Shown in pieces: positions 26,244-35,879 of a stretch of DNA of 64,000 nt. The number at the start of each line of letters is the position of its first letter. The first letter of the stretch is position 1. The stretch is from Nocardia jiangxiensis NBRC 101359 (GTDB lineage: Bacteria; Actinomycetota; Actinomycetes; Mycobacteriales; Mycobacteriaceae). Under the pieces are notes generated by a model. That model saw only the letters and a list, made by a program, of their open reading frames with translations. It was not told the DNA's origin and did not search any database. The position numbers were made by a program, and so were the translations under genes. The stretch spans positions 1-64,000 of the forward strand of contig NZ_BAGB01000068.1 of NCBI RefSeq assembly GCF_000308615.1. The letters run 5' to 3'.

Positions 26244-26669
26244 ATGGCCGACACCCCGCCGCGACCGGTCCCCGAGGACCTGCTCCCCCACCTGCGCCGC
26301 GCACGCGACCTGGCCGATCGCCACTATGCCGAACCGCTGGACCTGGACGGTCTGGCCGCCGCGGCCGGGGTCTCGAAATACCATTTCCTGCGCTGTTTCG
26401 CCGCGACCTACGGCAGGACCCCGGCCCTCTACCTGGCCGAACGCCGGATCGAACGCGCCCAGGACCTGCTGCGCGCGACCAACGTCACCGTCACCGAGGC
26501 GTGCATGCTCGTCGGCTACAGCAGCCTGGGCTCGTTCAGCCGCAAATTCACCGACCTGGTCGGCATGTCCCCCTCGGCCTACCAGGCCAAATTCGCCATC
26601 GAGGGCGCACCCCACATCCCGGGCTGCTACATCTTCATGCACGGCCTGTCGGACCGGAAGCGCACCTGA
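26244..26669 (+). CDS. AraC family transcriptional regulator (HTH only)
   Basis: 141 residues comprising little more than the two-helix-turn-helix AraC domain: LDLDGLAAAAGVSKYHFLRCFAATYGRTPALYLAERRIERAQDLL, then VTVTEACMLVGYSSLGSFSRKFTDLVGMSPSAYQ. There is no sensing domain. It is 54 bases upstream of a VOC gene on the same strand; small AraC/VOC pairs are frequent in actinobacteria, so it probably controls that gene. Confidence 0.9.
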   Translation: MADTPPRPVPEDLLPHLRRARDLADRHYAEPLDLDGLAAAAGVSKYHFLRCFAATYGRTPALYLAERRIERAQDLLRATNVTVTEACMLVGYSSLGSFSRKFTDLVGMSPSAYQAKFAIEGAPHIPGCYIFMHGLSDRKRT

Positions 26670-26722
26670 GAATCAGCAATTTCGGAGAAGCGATCCGCAC
26701 TTCGACCCCATAGCCTGATGAC

Positions 26723-27172
26723 ATGACAACCATCACCAATGTGTCTCTGGTCACCGTGCACGTGACCGATCAGACCGCCGCGAAGAACTGGTACATCGAG
26801 AAGCTGGGCTTCGAGGAGATGACCGATATCACCATGGGGGACAACGGATTCCGCTGGGTTTCCATCGCACATCCCGATCATCGGGAACTGGAGATCACGC
26901 TGATGCTGCCCGGACCCCCGCTGGCCGAGGATGTGGCCGAGGCGATTCGGCGCGCACTGGCCAACGGCACGAACGGCGGGCTCGGCCTGCGCACCGACGA
27001 CTGCCACAAGGCGTACGAGGAACTGACCGCCAAGGGCGTGGAATTCGTTCAGCCGCCGTCGGATCGGCCGTACGGCGTCGAGGCGATCATCCGCGACAAC
27101 TCCGGCAACTGGCTGGTTCTGGTGGAGCCCAGGGAATTCCGGCCGGGCGACTTCGGACCGGGGGCGCAGTAG
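26723..27172 (+). CDS. VOC family protein (glyoxalase/dioxygenase fold)
   Basis: 149 residues, MTTITNVSLVTVHVTDQTAAKNWYIEKLGFEE, with the second half-motif LGLRTDDCHKAYEELTAKGVEF and a C-terminal Glu (LVLVEPREF), typical of vicinal-oxygen-chelate proteins. Probably cotranscribed with the AraC gene. The substrate is unknown. Confidence 0.9.
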   Translation: MTTITNVSLVTVHVTDQTAAKNWYIEKLGFEEMTDITMGDNGFRWVSIAHPDHRELEITLMLPGPPLAEDVAEAIRRALANGTNGGLGLRTDDCHKAYEELTAKGVEFVQPPSDRPYGVEAIIRDNSGNWLVLVEPREFRPGDFGPGAQ

Positions 27173-27190
27173 GAAATCCACCGCGCGATT

Positions 27191-27229
27191 CCTTGCATGC
27201 GAGCGTTCGGAATCGGCTCGCATGCAAGG
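27191..27229 (+). terminator. Terminator after the VOC gene
   Basis: 14-bp perfect stem (CCTTGCATGCGAGC with GCTCGCATGCAAGG), 11-base loop, followed on the plus strand by TTTTC. It lies between convergent genes and may serve both, but the T run favours the plus strand. Confidence 0.9.
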
Positions 27230-27237
27230 TTTTCAGC

Positions 27238-27744
27238 TCAGGCGCCGGCCTTGTCGGCGAACCACTTCTCGATGAACTTGCCTTCGCTTTCGACGACGCG
27301 GCGCTGCAACTGTTCGGCCAGCGGCTCGATCGCGCCGCCGACCAGCGGCACCTTCACCGATACGCTGCCCGCGACCACGACCTCCGAACCCGTTGCCGCG
27401 GGCCGCATTTCGTAGGTGCCGGACATCTTGGTGGTGATGCCCTGCGACGTTCCGGTGAACACACCCCGGGCGGTGTCGCCGTCGAGCAGACCCCAGTTGT
27501 CGGTGCGCTCGACGACGAGATCGTTCCTGAGCACCTTGCGCACGAGCGCCGGAATCTTGTCCGGCCGTACGGTTTCGGTCATGTGGACGCGGATGGTGCC
27601 GGGACCGTCGTCGTGGGAAAGGTCCAGGGTCGCCGTGGTCGCGCCCTCGAAACGGGCCTGCCACAACTCGTCACTGGTGATCGCCCGGTGGAGCTCCTCG
27701 ACCGGGACGCTGTATGACACGGTGAAGCTGAATTTTCGGGACAT
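27238..27744 (-). CDS. DUF2505 family protein (SRPBCC-like fold)
   Basis: 168 residues, MSRKFSFTVSYSVPVEELHRAITSDELWQARFEGATT, with alternating beta-strand pattern and a C-terminal helix (AEQLQRRVVESEGKFIEKWFADKAG). It matches the actinobacterial DUF2505 type, related to START/SRPBCC ligand-binding proteins. Function unknown. It stands opposite the DUF3592 gene with a 40-base divergent spacer. Confidence 0.82.
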   Translation of the reverse strand: MSRKFSFTVSYSVPVEELHRAITSDELWQARFEGATTATLDLSHDDGPGTIRVHMTETVRPDKIPALVRKVLRNDLVVERTDNWGLLDGDTARGVFTGTSQGITTKMSGTYEMRPAATGSEVVVAGSVSVKVPLVGGAIEPLAEQLQRRVVESEGKFIEKWFADKAGA

Positions 27745-27784
27745 GGGCGCACACGCTATCGGAGCAATGCAATAGCCTGAAGTC

Positions 27785-28261
27785 GTGTCGGAGAACAGTC
27801 AGCCCGCACATCGGCGTACGCGGCGTCTGCGACGGATTCGGCTCGGTGTGCTCATCGCCGCGACGGCGATCAGCACCCTTGCGGTGCTACTGGTCCTGGC
27901 AGCCTGGCGCGACGACCTGCGGATCGCCTCGGACAAGGGCGTGGCCAGCGCCGAAGTGCTCTCGGCGGGCCGACTGCGTTCCGCGGTGACGTTCGTCACC
28001 CCCGACGGCGTCACCCGCAATCCTCGCCTGGGCGTGCTGTACCCGACCAAACTGACCGCCGGTGAACGGATCAACGTCGAGTACAGCCGGGCCGATCCGG
28101 AACTCGTGCGGGTCGCCGGTCGCGACGCGCGGGTGGCGATCGTGCCGGCGCTGTCGGTGATCGTGGTGGTGTGGGCGATCGCGCTACCGGCGTTGTGGCT
28201 GGTGCGGCGGTTGCGGATGCGCGGTCCGGTCCCCGTCCCCGAGGTCGCCAGCGCGCCCTGA
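27785..28261 (+). CDS. Membrane protein, DUF3592-like
   Basis: 158 residues starting at GTG. Basic N-terminus, helix LGVLIAATAISTLAVLLVLAAW, an extracytoplasmic domain of beta character (ASAEVLSAGRLRSAVTFVTPDG), and a second helix VAIVPALSVIVVVWAIALPALWLV. It precedes the mannosyltransferase as membrane protein Rv0556 precedes mgtA in M. tuberculosis. Confidence 0.82.
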   Translation: MSENSQPAHRRTRRLRRIRLGVLIAATAISTLAVLLVLAAWRDDLRIASDKGVASAEVLSAGRLRSAVTFVTPDGVTRNPRLGVLYPTKLTAGERINVEYSRADPELVRVAGRDARVAIVPALSVIVVVWAIALPALWLVRRLRMRGPVPVPEVASAP

Positions 28262-28374
28262 GCAGGCCCCGCGTCCACCGGCACCGCGCGGCGAACGCAG
28301 ATGTTCGCCGGAACTTCGCATTCGCGTCACATGGTCGTGGCGGCTTCGCGTCGCCGCTCGAGCACACTCGAAGT

Positions 28375-29517
28375 GTGCGTGTAGCGATCGTTTCGGAGTC
28401 GTTCCTGCCGAATATGAACGGCGTCGTCAACTCCGTGCTGCAGGTGCTCGGGCATCTGGAACGGCACGGCCACGACGCGCTGATCATCGCCCCCGACACC
28501 CCGCGCGGCCAGGCGCCCGCGCCGCGCTCCTACGGCCGGTTCCCGGTGGTGCGGGTGCCCGCGGTGATGGTGCCGAAGATCAGTTCGCTGCCGGTCGGGC
28601 TGCCGCAGCCCGGAATCACCGCGGCGATCGAGGAGTTCGACGCCGATATCGTGCATCTGGCCTCGCCGTTCCTGCTCGGGGCCGGTGGGATGTCCGCGGC
28701 GCTGCGGCTGGATCTGCCCGCGGTGGCGGTGTACCAGACCGACGTCGCCGGATTCGCACAGAGCTATGGGCTCGGCCCGGCCCGGCGGGCGGCGTGGGCG
28801 TGGACACGGCGCATCCACCAACGCGCCGCCCGCACTCTCGCCCCGTCCTCGGCTGCCGCGGAAGATCTTGTCCAGCACGGAATTCCGCGCGTGCACCGGT
28901 GGGCGCGCGGCGTGGACATCGCGCGATTCACCCCATCGGCGCGTTCGGCGGAGCTGCGCGAGGCGTGGTCGGCCGACGAGCGGCTGGTGGTCGGTTTCGT
29001 GGGTCGGCTGGCCCCGGAGAAGCATGTGGAACGCCTGGCGGTGCTGGACGGCGATCCGGAGATTCAGCTGGTCATCGTGGGTGACGGCCCCGACCGCAAA
29101 CGTCTGGCCGAACTGATGCCCTCGGCGATCTTCACCGGTGAGCTGGGCGGCGACGAATTGGGCCGTGCCTACGCGAGCCTGGACGTGATGGTGCACGCCG
29201 GCGAACACGAGACGTTCTGCCAGGGCGTGCAGGAGGCGCTGGCCAGTGGCCTGCCGGTCGTCGGCCCCGATGCGGGCGGCCCGCGCGATCTGATCGCGCA
29301 CTGCCGCAACGGATATCTGCTCCCGGTGGACCGTTTCAGCGAACTGCTGCCCAGTGCCGTAGCAGCCCTGCAGGATCCGGGACACCGCGCCCGATTCGCC
29401 GCCGCCGCACGCAAATCCGTGCTGCACCGCACCTGGCCCGCCATCTGTACCGAGCTGATGGGGCATTACGCGGATGTGCTCGGCACGACGGCCCAGGACA
29501 TCAGCCGCAGCGCATAG
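28375..29517 (+). CDS. mgtA: GDP-mannose-dependent alpha-mannosyltransferase (MgtA-like, GT4)
   Basis: 380 residues, VRVAIVSESFLPNMNGVVNSVLQVLGHLERHGHD, a GT-B fold GT4 enzyme. The donor-site motifs are VGFVGRLAPEKHVERL and HAGEHETFCQGVQEALASGLPVV, with the E-x7-E pattern. M. tuberculosis MgtA (Rv0557) mannosylates a glycolipid precursor of lipomannan-type molecules; the same role is inferred here. GTG at 28375 is by family alignment; the long upstream frame is not conserved. Next gene is menG. Confidence 0.87.
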   Translation: MRVAIVSESFLPNMNGVVNSVLQVLGHLERHGHDALIIAPDTPRGQAPAPRSYGRFPVVRVPAVMVPKISSLPVGLPQPGITAAIEEFDADIVHLASPFLLGAGGMSAALRLDLPAVAVYQTDVAGFAQSYGLGPARRAAWAWTRRIHQRAARTLAPSSAAAEDLVQHGIPRVHRWARGVDIARFTPSARSAELREAWSADERLVVGFVGRLAPEKHVERLAVLDGDPEIQLVIVGDGPDRKRLAELMPSAIFTGELGGDELGRAYASLDVMVHAGEHETFCQGVQEALASGLPVVGPDAGGPRDLIAHCRNGYLLPVDRFSELLPSAVAALQDPGHRARFAAAARKSVLHRTWPAICTELMGHYADVLGTTAQDISRSA

Positions 29518-29573
29518 CGGCAGCCCGACACCACCTCCGACGCTGCGCGCGGACCACGCTAGGGTCTGCAGAC

Positions 29574-30278
29574 GTGGCGAAAACAGAGTCGTTCCGTGCC
29601 TCGCTGGACAAGGAACCGCACGAGGTCGCGTCGATGTTCGATGGGGTCGCGAAGCGGTACGACCTGACCAACACGGTGATCTCCGCGGGCCAGGACAGAT
29701 ATTGGCGTTGGGCGACCCGTAAGGCGCTGGCGCTGCGGCCCGGTGAACGGGTGCTGGATCTGGCGGCCGGGACCGGGGTGTCCACGTTGGAGTTCAGCAA
29801 GTCCGGCGCGTGGTGCGTCGCGGCGGATTTCTCCCGGGGGATGTTGGACGCGGGCCGCTTCCGCAAGGTGCCGATGGTCGCCGCGGACGGCACCCGGCTG
29901 CCCTTCGCCGACGAATCCTTCGACGCGGTCACCATTTCCTACGGGCTGCGCAACTTCTCGGATCCGGATCTGGCGATGCGCGAGATGCTGCGCGTCACCA
30001 AACCGGGCGGACGCCTGGTGATCGCGGAGTTCTCCACGCCGGTGTTCGGCCCGTTCCGCACCGTGTACATGGAATACCTGATGAAGGCCCTGCCCAGGGT
30101 GGCGCGCGCGGTCAGCAGCAATCCGGACGCCTACGTCTACCTCGCCGAATCCATTCGCTCCTGGCCCAATCAGCGCCAACTCGCACTCCGGATGGCCGAC
30201 GCGGGCTGGTCCTCGGTCAAATGGCGCAACCTCACCGGCGGCATCGTCGCGCTGCATCGCGGCTACCGACTCGGCTAG
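29574..30278 (+). CDS. menG: Demethylmenaquinone methyltransferase
   Basis: 234 residues, starting at GTG. UbiE/MenG signatures: VASMFDGVAKRYDLTNTVISAGQDRYWRW, SAM motif VLDLAAGTGVSTLEF, and ITISYGLRNFSDPDLAMREMLRVTKPGGRLVIAEFS. Performs the last methylation of menaquinone synthesis using S-adenosylmethionine. Neighbours match Rv0557-Rv0558 order. Confidence 0.95.
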   Translation: MAKTESFRASLDKEPHEVASMFDGVAKRYDLTNTVISAGQDRYWRWATRKALALRPGERVLDLAAGTGVSTLEFSKSGAWCVAADFSRGMLDAGRFRKVPMVAADGTRLPFADESFDAVTISYGLRNFSDPDLAMREMLRVTKPGGRLVIAEFSTPVFGPFRTVYMEYLMKALPRVARAVSSNPDAYVYLAESIRSWPNQRQLALRMADAGWSSVKWRNLTGGIVALHRGYRLG

Positions 30279-30408
30279 GACCGGCGTGGTCCGGACCGCG
30301 TTCTGTCCTGGAGTAGCACTCCCGGGCGGGAATTTCCGCTGCGCCGGCGGGTTTTCCGGTGATATCGCTCACTCCTCACAAGGTCGACTTCGGGCTGTGC
30401 GGACCTTT

Positions 30409-30424
30409 GTCACTCGCCGATAAC
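30409..30424 (+). promoter_or_regulatory. Candidate GlnR binding site upstream of nitrate reductase
   Basis: GTCAC, six bases, ATAAC: matches one a/b half-site pair of the actinobacterial GlnR box (AC-n9-AC), 44 bases before the start codon of the assimilatory nitrate reductase. A second pair at the usual 22-base spacing is not obvious. By-eye assignment. Confidence 0.4.
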
Positions 30425-30467
30425 GTTCGGTAAATCCGGCGCAATCGCCGATGGCGATGATCGAGTC

Positions 30468-33400
30468 ATGTCCCCTCCTCCCTCCGGCCCGGCGAACGTC
30501 GACACCACGTGTTCGTACTGCGGCGTGGGGTGCGGGATCACCGTGGAGACCAAGGTGGACGAGTCCGGTGCGCCGGTCATCGCGGCCGTGCGCGGTAACA
30601 AACTGCATCCGGTCAACGCCGGACGGCTGTGCACGAAGGGGGCCACGCACGCCGAGATGATGCGCGCGCCGGGCCGGATGACCACGGCCCTGCGGCGCGC
30701 GGAACGCGGGCACGAACCCGCCCCGATCGCCGTGGACGATGCGGTCCGCGAGGTCGCCGGGCGGCTGCGGAACATCCTGGACACGCACGGCCCCGATGCG
30801 ATCGCGCTGTACGTCTCGGGGCAGATGTCGCTGGAAGCGCAGTACCTGGCGACCAAACTGGCCAAGGGATATCTGCGCACCGTGCACATCGAATCGAATT
30901 CACGGCTGTGCATGGCCAGCGCGGGCACCGGATACAAACAGTCGCTCGGCGCGGACGGACCGCCGGGATCCTACGACGATATCGATCATGCCGATCTGTT
31001 CCTGGTGATCGGCGCGAATATGGCCGACTGCCATCCGATTCTGTATCTGCGCCTGGCCGATCGGCGCAAGAGCGCCGGGGCCAAACTGATCGTGGTCGAT
31101 CCGCGTCGCACCGAAACCGCCCGCAACGCGGACCTGTTCCTGCAGATCACGCCCGGCACAGATCTGGCGCTGCTCAACGGATTGCTGAATCTGCTGGTCG
31201 AAAACGGTGATATCGACGCCGATTTCATCGCCGCGCACACCGAGGGATGGGAGGCGATGGGTGAATTCCTCGCCGACTATCCGCCGGATCGCGTGGCGGA
31301 GATCACCGGTCTGGCGCAGGACGACATCCGCACTGCCGCACGGTGGATCGGCGAGGCGGGCGAATGGATGTCGCTGTGGACGATGGGGCTGAACCAGTCC
31401 ACACACGGCACCTGGAACACCAACGCGCTGTGCAATCTGCATCTGGCCACCGGCACGATCTGCCGCACCGGCAGTGGCCCGTTCTCGCTGACCGGGCAAC
31501 CGAATGCCATGGGCGGCCGGGAAATGGGCTACATGGGCCCGGGACTGCCCGGTCAGCGCAGTGTGCTGTCCGAGGCCGATCGCACGTTCGTCGAAACCGC
31601 CTGGGGTCTCGGGCCTGGGACGATCCGGACCGAATCGGGGCCGGGCACCATCGAGATGTTCCGGGAACTGGCCGACGGGAAGATCCGAGCGTGCTGGATC
31701 ATCTGCAGTAATCCCGTTGCGTCGGTGGCGAATCGCAAGACCGTCATCTCCGGGCTGGAGGCGGCCGAGCTGGTTGTCACGCAGGACGTCTACACCGAGA
31801 CCGCCACCAACGCCTACGCCGATGTGCTGCTGCCCGCCACGCTGTGGGCCGAGACCGACGGGGTGATGGTGAATTCCGAACGCAATGTCAGCCTGTTGCA
31901 GCGCTCGATCGATCCGATCGGCGATGCCCGTCCGGATTGGCTGCTGATCGCGCAGGTCGCCACGGCGATGGGATTCGAGGGGTTCGAATTCGGTTCCAGT
32001 GCGGAGGTTTTCGAGGAGATTCGGCAATTCGCCAATCCGGCCACCGGATACGATCTGCGCGGAATCGAATACGAGGAGCTGCGAGCCGGTCCGCTGCAGT
32101 GGCCGTGTCCGGATCCGGCGCGGCGCCGCAACCCGATTCGCTATCGCAACGACGGGGTGAGCCAGCATCTGTTCACCGACGAATCGGGGAACACTCCGGA
32201 GCTGGCCTTCGCGACGCCGAGCCGACGCGCGGTGTTCTGGCCGCGGCCGCATATGGAACCCCGCGAAATGCCCGACGACGATTACCCTTTCGTTCTCAAC
32301 ACCGGGCGGCTGCCGCATCAGTGGCACACCATGACCAAGACCGGCAAGGTCGCCAAGCTGACCAAGCTGAACGGCAAACCCTTCGTCGAGGTGCATCCCG
32401 AGGACGCCGGACGATTGGGCGTGCGGCCGGAGGATCAACTCGAAATCACCTCTCGCCGTGGGCGTGCCGTGCTGCCGGTGCAGATCAGTGACCGGGTGCG
32501 GCCCGGTAACTGCTTCGCGCCCTTCCACTGGAACGACGAGCAGGGGGAATACCTGACGGTGAATGCGGTCACCAATGACGCGGTGGACGACGCGTCGCTG
32601 CAGCCGGAGTTCAAGGCGTGCGCGGTGTCCTTGCGTCGCATCGCGGCCGAGCCCGCCGCACCGGCCCAACCGCCGGTCGCTGTTCCCGTGGCATCGGAAG
32701 GCGGACATCCCCTGGCCCGCATGCTCGGATTGGATACCGCCGCCGCGCCGATGCTCAGCGATACCGAGCGGATCTATCTGGGCGGATATCTGGCGGCGCT
32801 GGAATCCCTTCCGGTGCAGGGGCAACCGGTCCTGCCCGAATCCGCGCCACTGGCGCGCAGCAGTCGTCTGTGGATCGACGGATTGCTGGCGGGGATGTAC
32901 TCGCGGGCGGCGGGCGGGCCGGTCCGCGAGGCGGAACCGGCCGGGGCCGCCGCGGAACCGCGCGTGGTCACCGTCCTGTGGGCTTCGCAGACCGGCACCG
33001 CCGAAGAATTCGCCGCCGAGGTCGCCCAGCGATTGTCCGAGTCCGACTGTGCGCCGCGACTTCTGGAGATGAACTCCTGTGCGGTAACCGATCTGCACGG
33101 TGACGTGCTGGTGATCACCAGCACGTTCGGTGACGGCGGGCCGCCGGACAATGGCACGGAGTTCTGGGATCTGCTGTCCGGCAGCACGGCTCGCCTGAAC
33201 GATCTGCGGTACGCCGTCTTCGCGATCGGCGACTCCTCCTACGACGACTTCTGCGGTCACGGACGCAAACTCGACGAGTTGTTCGCGAAATGCGGTGCCA
33301 CCAGGTTGCTTACGCGGGTGGACAGCGAACCCGATCACGGCGAGCTTTCGGCGAAGTGGCTCGAGGACGTGCTCGGGGTGCTGGGTACCGGAGAGTCGGG

Positions 33401-34688
33401 CTCGGGTTCGGCCACAGGGGCACCCGGCGATTCGGGACCGGGCGGAATGCGACCTGGCCCAGCGGGATCGGGCGGGGCGGAACTCGGCTCGCCCTCCGGT
33501 GTCGCGGTGCTGAGTTCCGCTCGTACCGAGCCGGTTCCGTCGTCCGCGCCGAAGGCGAGCCCGGCCGCACCGGCGTTCACCCGCAACGCCCCCACTCCCG
33601 CCCCGCTGGTCCGCAACGAGTTGCTCTCCCGCCCCGGTTCGTCGAAAGAGGTGCGGCAGTTCGGATTCGACCTGCGCGACCGCGATGCCACCTACGAGGT
33701 CGGGGACTCCCTCGGCGTCTGGCCCACCAACGACGAGACATTGGTCGCGCAATGGCTCGACGCGACCGGACTGGACCCGCGGCACGCCACCGAGATCGAC
33801 GAACGCGAAGTCTCGCTGGAGCAGGCGCTACGCACCCATTACGACATCACCCGGGTCAGCAACGACCTGCTGAATTTCGTCGCGACACACAATCCGAGCC
33901 CGCAACTGGCCAAACTCCTGCGCCGCGACAACCGCACCGAACTCGACGGCTACCTGTGGGATCGACAGGCCGTGGACGTCCTGCGCGATTTCAAGGTCCG
34001 CGCCGATCCGGTGGACTGGCTCGGCATCCTGAAAAAGCTGCAGCCGCGGCAGTATTCGATCTCCTCGAGTCCGCTGGTCGATCCGCACGAGGTGCAGTTG
34101 ACCGTCGGCGTGGTGCGCTACGGCGATCCGGCCGCACAGCGCGGCGGGGTCTGCTCGACCTTCCTGGCCGACCGGGGCGCGGATGCGCAGATTCCGATAT
34201 TCCTGCAGCGCGCACCGCATTTCCGCCCGCCGCTGGATCCGAATGCCCCGATGATCATGATCGGGCCCGGCACCGGTATCGCTCCCTTCCGCGGCTTCCT
34301 GCACGAACGCCGCGCGCTGGGCTGCCGCGGCCGCAACTGGCTGCTGTTCGGCGACCAGCACGCCGCGGACAACTTCTACTACCGCACCGAACTCGAGGAC
34401 ATGTTCCGCGACGGCTTCCTCACCCGCCTCGACCTGGCCTTCTCCCGCGACCAGCGGGAACGGATCTACGTCCAGCACCGCATGCTCGAGCACGGCGCGG
34501 AACTCTGGTCCTGGCTCCGGTCCGGTGCGCACATCTACGTCTGCGGCGACGCCAGCCGCATGGCCCGCGACGTCGACCAGACGCTGCTCACCATCGCGCA
34601 GATCCACGGCAATCTCACTCCCGAGGCCGCCGCCGCATTCAAGAAGCAGCTCACCACCGAGAAGCGCTACGTCCGCGACATCTACTGA
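30468..34688 (+). CDS. Assimilatory nitrate reductase fused to a CysJ-type diflavin reductase
   Basis: 1406 residues. Residues ~12-715 are a molybdopterin-guanine-dinucleotide oxidoreductase with an N-terminal 4Fe-4S site (C15, C18, C22, C55) and nitrate-reductase motifs such as GQPNAMGGREMGYM. A flavodoxin domain (VTVLWASQTGTAEEF, about 830-980) follows, then a Gly/Ser/Pro linker (about 980-1040) and a FAD/NADPH ferredoxin-reductase domain (QPRQYSISSSP; MIGPGTGIAPFRG near 1265). Electrons would pass NADPH-FAD-FMN-FeS-Mo in one chain, reducing nitrate to nitrite in the cytoplasm. No nitrite reductase or transporter is adjacent. Confidence 0.92.
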   Translation: MSPPPSGPANVDTTCSYCGVGCGITVETKVDESGAPVIAAVRGNKLHPVNAGRLCTKGATHAEMMRAPGRMTTALRRAERGHEPAPIAVDDAVREVAGRLRNILDTHGPDAIALYVSGQMSLEAQYLATKLAKGYLRTVHIESNSRLCMASAGTGYKQSLGADGPPGSYDDIDHADLFLVIGANMADCHPILYLRLADRRKSAGAKLIVVDPRRTETARNADLFLQITPGTDLALLNGLLNLLVENGDIDADFIAAHTEGWEAMGEFLADYPPDRVAEITGLAQDDIRTAARWIGEAGEWMSLWTMGLNQSTHGTWNTNALCNLHLATGTICRTGSGPFSLTGQPNAMGGREMGYMGPGLPGQRSVLSEADRTFVETAWGLGPGTIRTESGPGTIEMFRELADGKIRACWIICSNPVASVANRKTVISGLEAAELVVTQDVYTETATNAYADVLLPATLWAETDGVMVNSERNVSLLQRSIDPIGDARPDWLLIAQVATAMGFEGFEFGSSAEVFEEIRQFANPATGYDLRGIEYEELRAGPLQWPCPDPARRRNPIRYRNDGVSQHLFTDESGNTPELAFATPSRRAVFWPRPHMEPREMPDDDYPFVLNTGRLPHQWHTMTKTGKVAKLTKLNGKPFVEVHPEDAGRLGVRPEDQLEITSRRGRAVLPVQISDRVRPGNCFAPFHWNDEQGEYLTVNAVTNDAVDDASLQPEFKACAVSLRRIAAEPAAPAQPPVAVPVASEGGHPLARMLGLDTAAAPMLSDTERIYLGGYLAALESLPVQGQPVLPESAPLARSSRLWIDGLLAGMYSRAAGGPVREAEPAGAAAEPRVVTVLWASQTGTAEEFAAEVAQRLSESDCAPRLLEMNSCAVTDLHGDVLVITSTFGDGGPPDNGTEFWDLLSGSTARLNDLRYAVFAIGDSSYDDFCGHGRKLDELFAKCGATRLLTRVDSEPDHGELSAKWLEDVLGVLGTGESGSGSATGAPGDSGPGGMRPGPAGSGGAELGSPSGVAVLSSARTEPVPSSAPKASPAAPAFTRNAPTPAPLVRNELLSRPGSSKEVRQFGFDLRDRDATYEVGDSLGVWPTNDETLVAQWLDATGLDPRHATEIDEREVSLEQALRTHYDITRVSNDLLNFVATHNPSPQLAKLLRRDNRTELDGYLWDRQAVDVLRDFKVRADPVDWLGILKKLQPRQYSISSSPLVDPHEVQLTVGVVRYGDPAAQRGGVCSTFLADRGADAQIPIFLQRAPHFRPPLDPNAPMIMIGPGTGIAPFRGFLHERRALGCRGRNWLLFGDQHAADNFYYRTELEDMFRDGFLTRLDLAFSRDQRERIYVQHRMLEHGAELWSWLRSGAHIYVCGDASRMARDVDQTLLTIAQIHGNLTPEAAAAFKKQLTTEKRYVRDIY

Positions 34689-34783
34689 CCGGCTCGCGAA
34701 TCGCACGCGGGTATGGGCGATTTCGGGCACTGCGCGCCGACCAGTGCATGTCGATCGGCGCGACCCCCTACGACTGCACGGCA

Positions 34784-35818
34784 TCACACGGCGGGCGGGT
34801 TCAGGCGCGCGAAGTCCGGTAGCCGGTAGTAGGGGTAGTACGGATACGGCGGGGTGCGCATGCTGACCTTGTCCAGGCGGGCGATCTGGTCGGCGTCGAG
34901 TTGCCAGCCCACCGCGCCCAGATTCTGGCGCAGTTGCTCCTCGGTGCGTGCGCCGATGATCACGGTCGAGACCGTGGGCCGGGACAACAGCCAGTTCAAC
35001 GCGATCTGCGGAACCGTCCGGCCGGTCTCGGCAGCCAGCTCGTCCAGGACGTCGACCACGTCGTACAGCAGTTCGTCCGGCACGGGCGGACCGGCTTCGG
35101 CGGTCTTGTGCAGTCGGCTGCCATCCGGAAGCGGTTGTCCGCGACGGATTTTCCCGGTCAGCCGTCCCCAGCCCAGCGGGCTCCAGACGACCGCGCCGAC
35201 GCCCTGATCCAGCCCGAGCGGCATCAGTTCCCACTCGTAGTCGCGGCCGACCAGCGAGTAGTACACCTGGTGCGCGACATAGCGGACGTGGCCGTGCCGA
35301 TCCGCGGCCGCAAGGGATTTCATCAACTGCCATCCGGCGAAGTTGGATGCGCCGACGTACCGGATCTTGCCGCTGTGCACCAGATCGTCCAGTGCGGCAA
35401 GCACTTCCTCGACCGGGGTGCCCGCGTCGAAAGCGTGCAGCTGGAACAGGTCGAGGTAGTCGGTGCCCAGGCGTCGCAGTGCGCCCTCCACCGCGCCGAT
35501 CAGCCGGGCGCGGCCCGAACCGGCCTCGTGCGGTCCGGGACCGGTAGGCAGAGATGCCTTGGTGGACAGCAACACCCGATCCCGCCGACCCCGAATCGCC
35601 TCGCCCAGCACCTGTTCCGACGCGCCTTCGGAGTACACGTCCGCGGTGTCGAACATGGTGACGCCCGCGTCCAGCGCGACGTCGACCATCCGGCGTGCCT
35701 GCCGGGCATCGGTATCGCCCCACGCGCCGAACAGTTCACCGCGCCCGCCGAAGGTGCCCGCACCGAAACTCAGCGCGGGAACCGTCAACCCGGACGCGCC
35801 CAACCGGCGATACTCCAT
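34784..35818 (-). CDS. Aldo/keto reductase
   Basis: 344 residues. TIM-barrel AKR with the catalytic tetrad D57, Y62, K87, H128 (MFDTADVYSEG, STKASL, LFQLHAFD), and the C-terminal NADP-binding region VIIGARTEEQLRQNLGAV. The C-terminal stretch YPYYPYYRLPDF is unusually aromatic. Divergent from a TetR gene with paired operators in the 83-base spacer, so it is the likely target of that repressor. Substrate unknown. Confidence 0.92.
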   Translation of the reverse strand: MEYRRLGASGLTVPALSFGAGTFGGRGELFGAWGDTDARQARRMVDVALDAGVTMFDTADVYSEGASEQVLGEAIRGRRDRVLLSTKASLPTGPGPHEAGSGRARLIGAVEGALRRLGTDYLDLFQLHAFDAGTPVEEVLAALDDLVHSGKIRYVGASNFAGWQLMKSLAAADRHGHVRYVAHQVYYSLVGRDYEWELMPLGLDQGVGAVVWSPLGWGRLTGKIRRGQPLPDGSRLHKTAEAGPPVPDELLYDVVDVLDELAAETGRTVPQIALNWLLSRPTVSTVIIGARTEEQLRQNLGAVGWQLDADQIARLDKVSMRTPPYPYYPYYRLPDFARLNPPAV

Positions 35819-35827
35819 GACCCACTC

Positions 35828-35851
35828 CTAACGGGACTCCAGTTTCATTAA
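35828..35851. promoter_or_regulatory. Operator O1 in the AKR/TetR divergent promoter
   Basis: Imperfect dyad: half-sites CTAACGGGACT and AGTTTCATTAA around a CC centre (7 of 11 positions pair). It begins 10 bases upstream of the aldo/keto reductase start codon. The same half-site recurs at 35880. Confidence 0.55.
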
Positions 35852-35879
35852 CAATTCGAACGCTACACTCATTCGGTTG

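Noticed and set aside
30900..33785. Minus-strand open frame of 961 codons
   Set aside because: Antisense shadow of the nitrate reductase gene, with no recognisable domain and biased composition.
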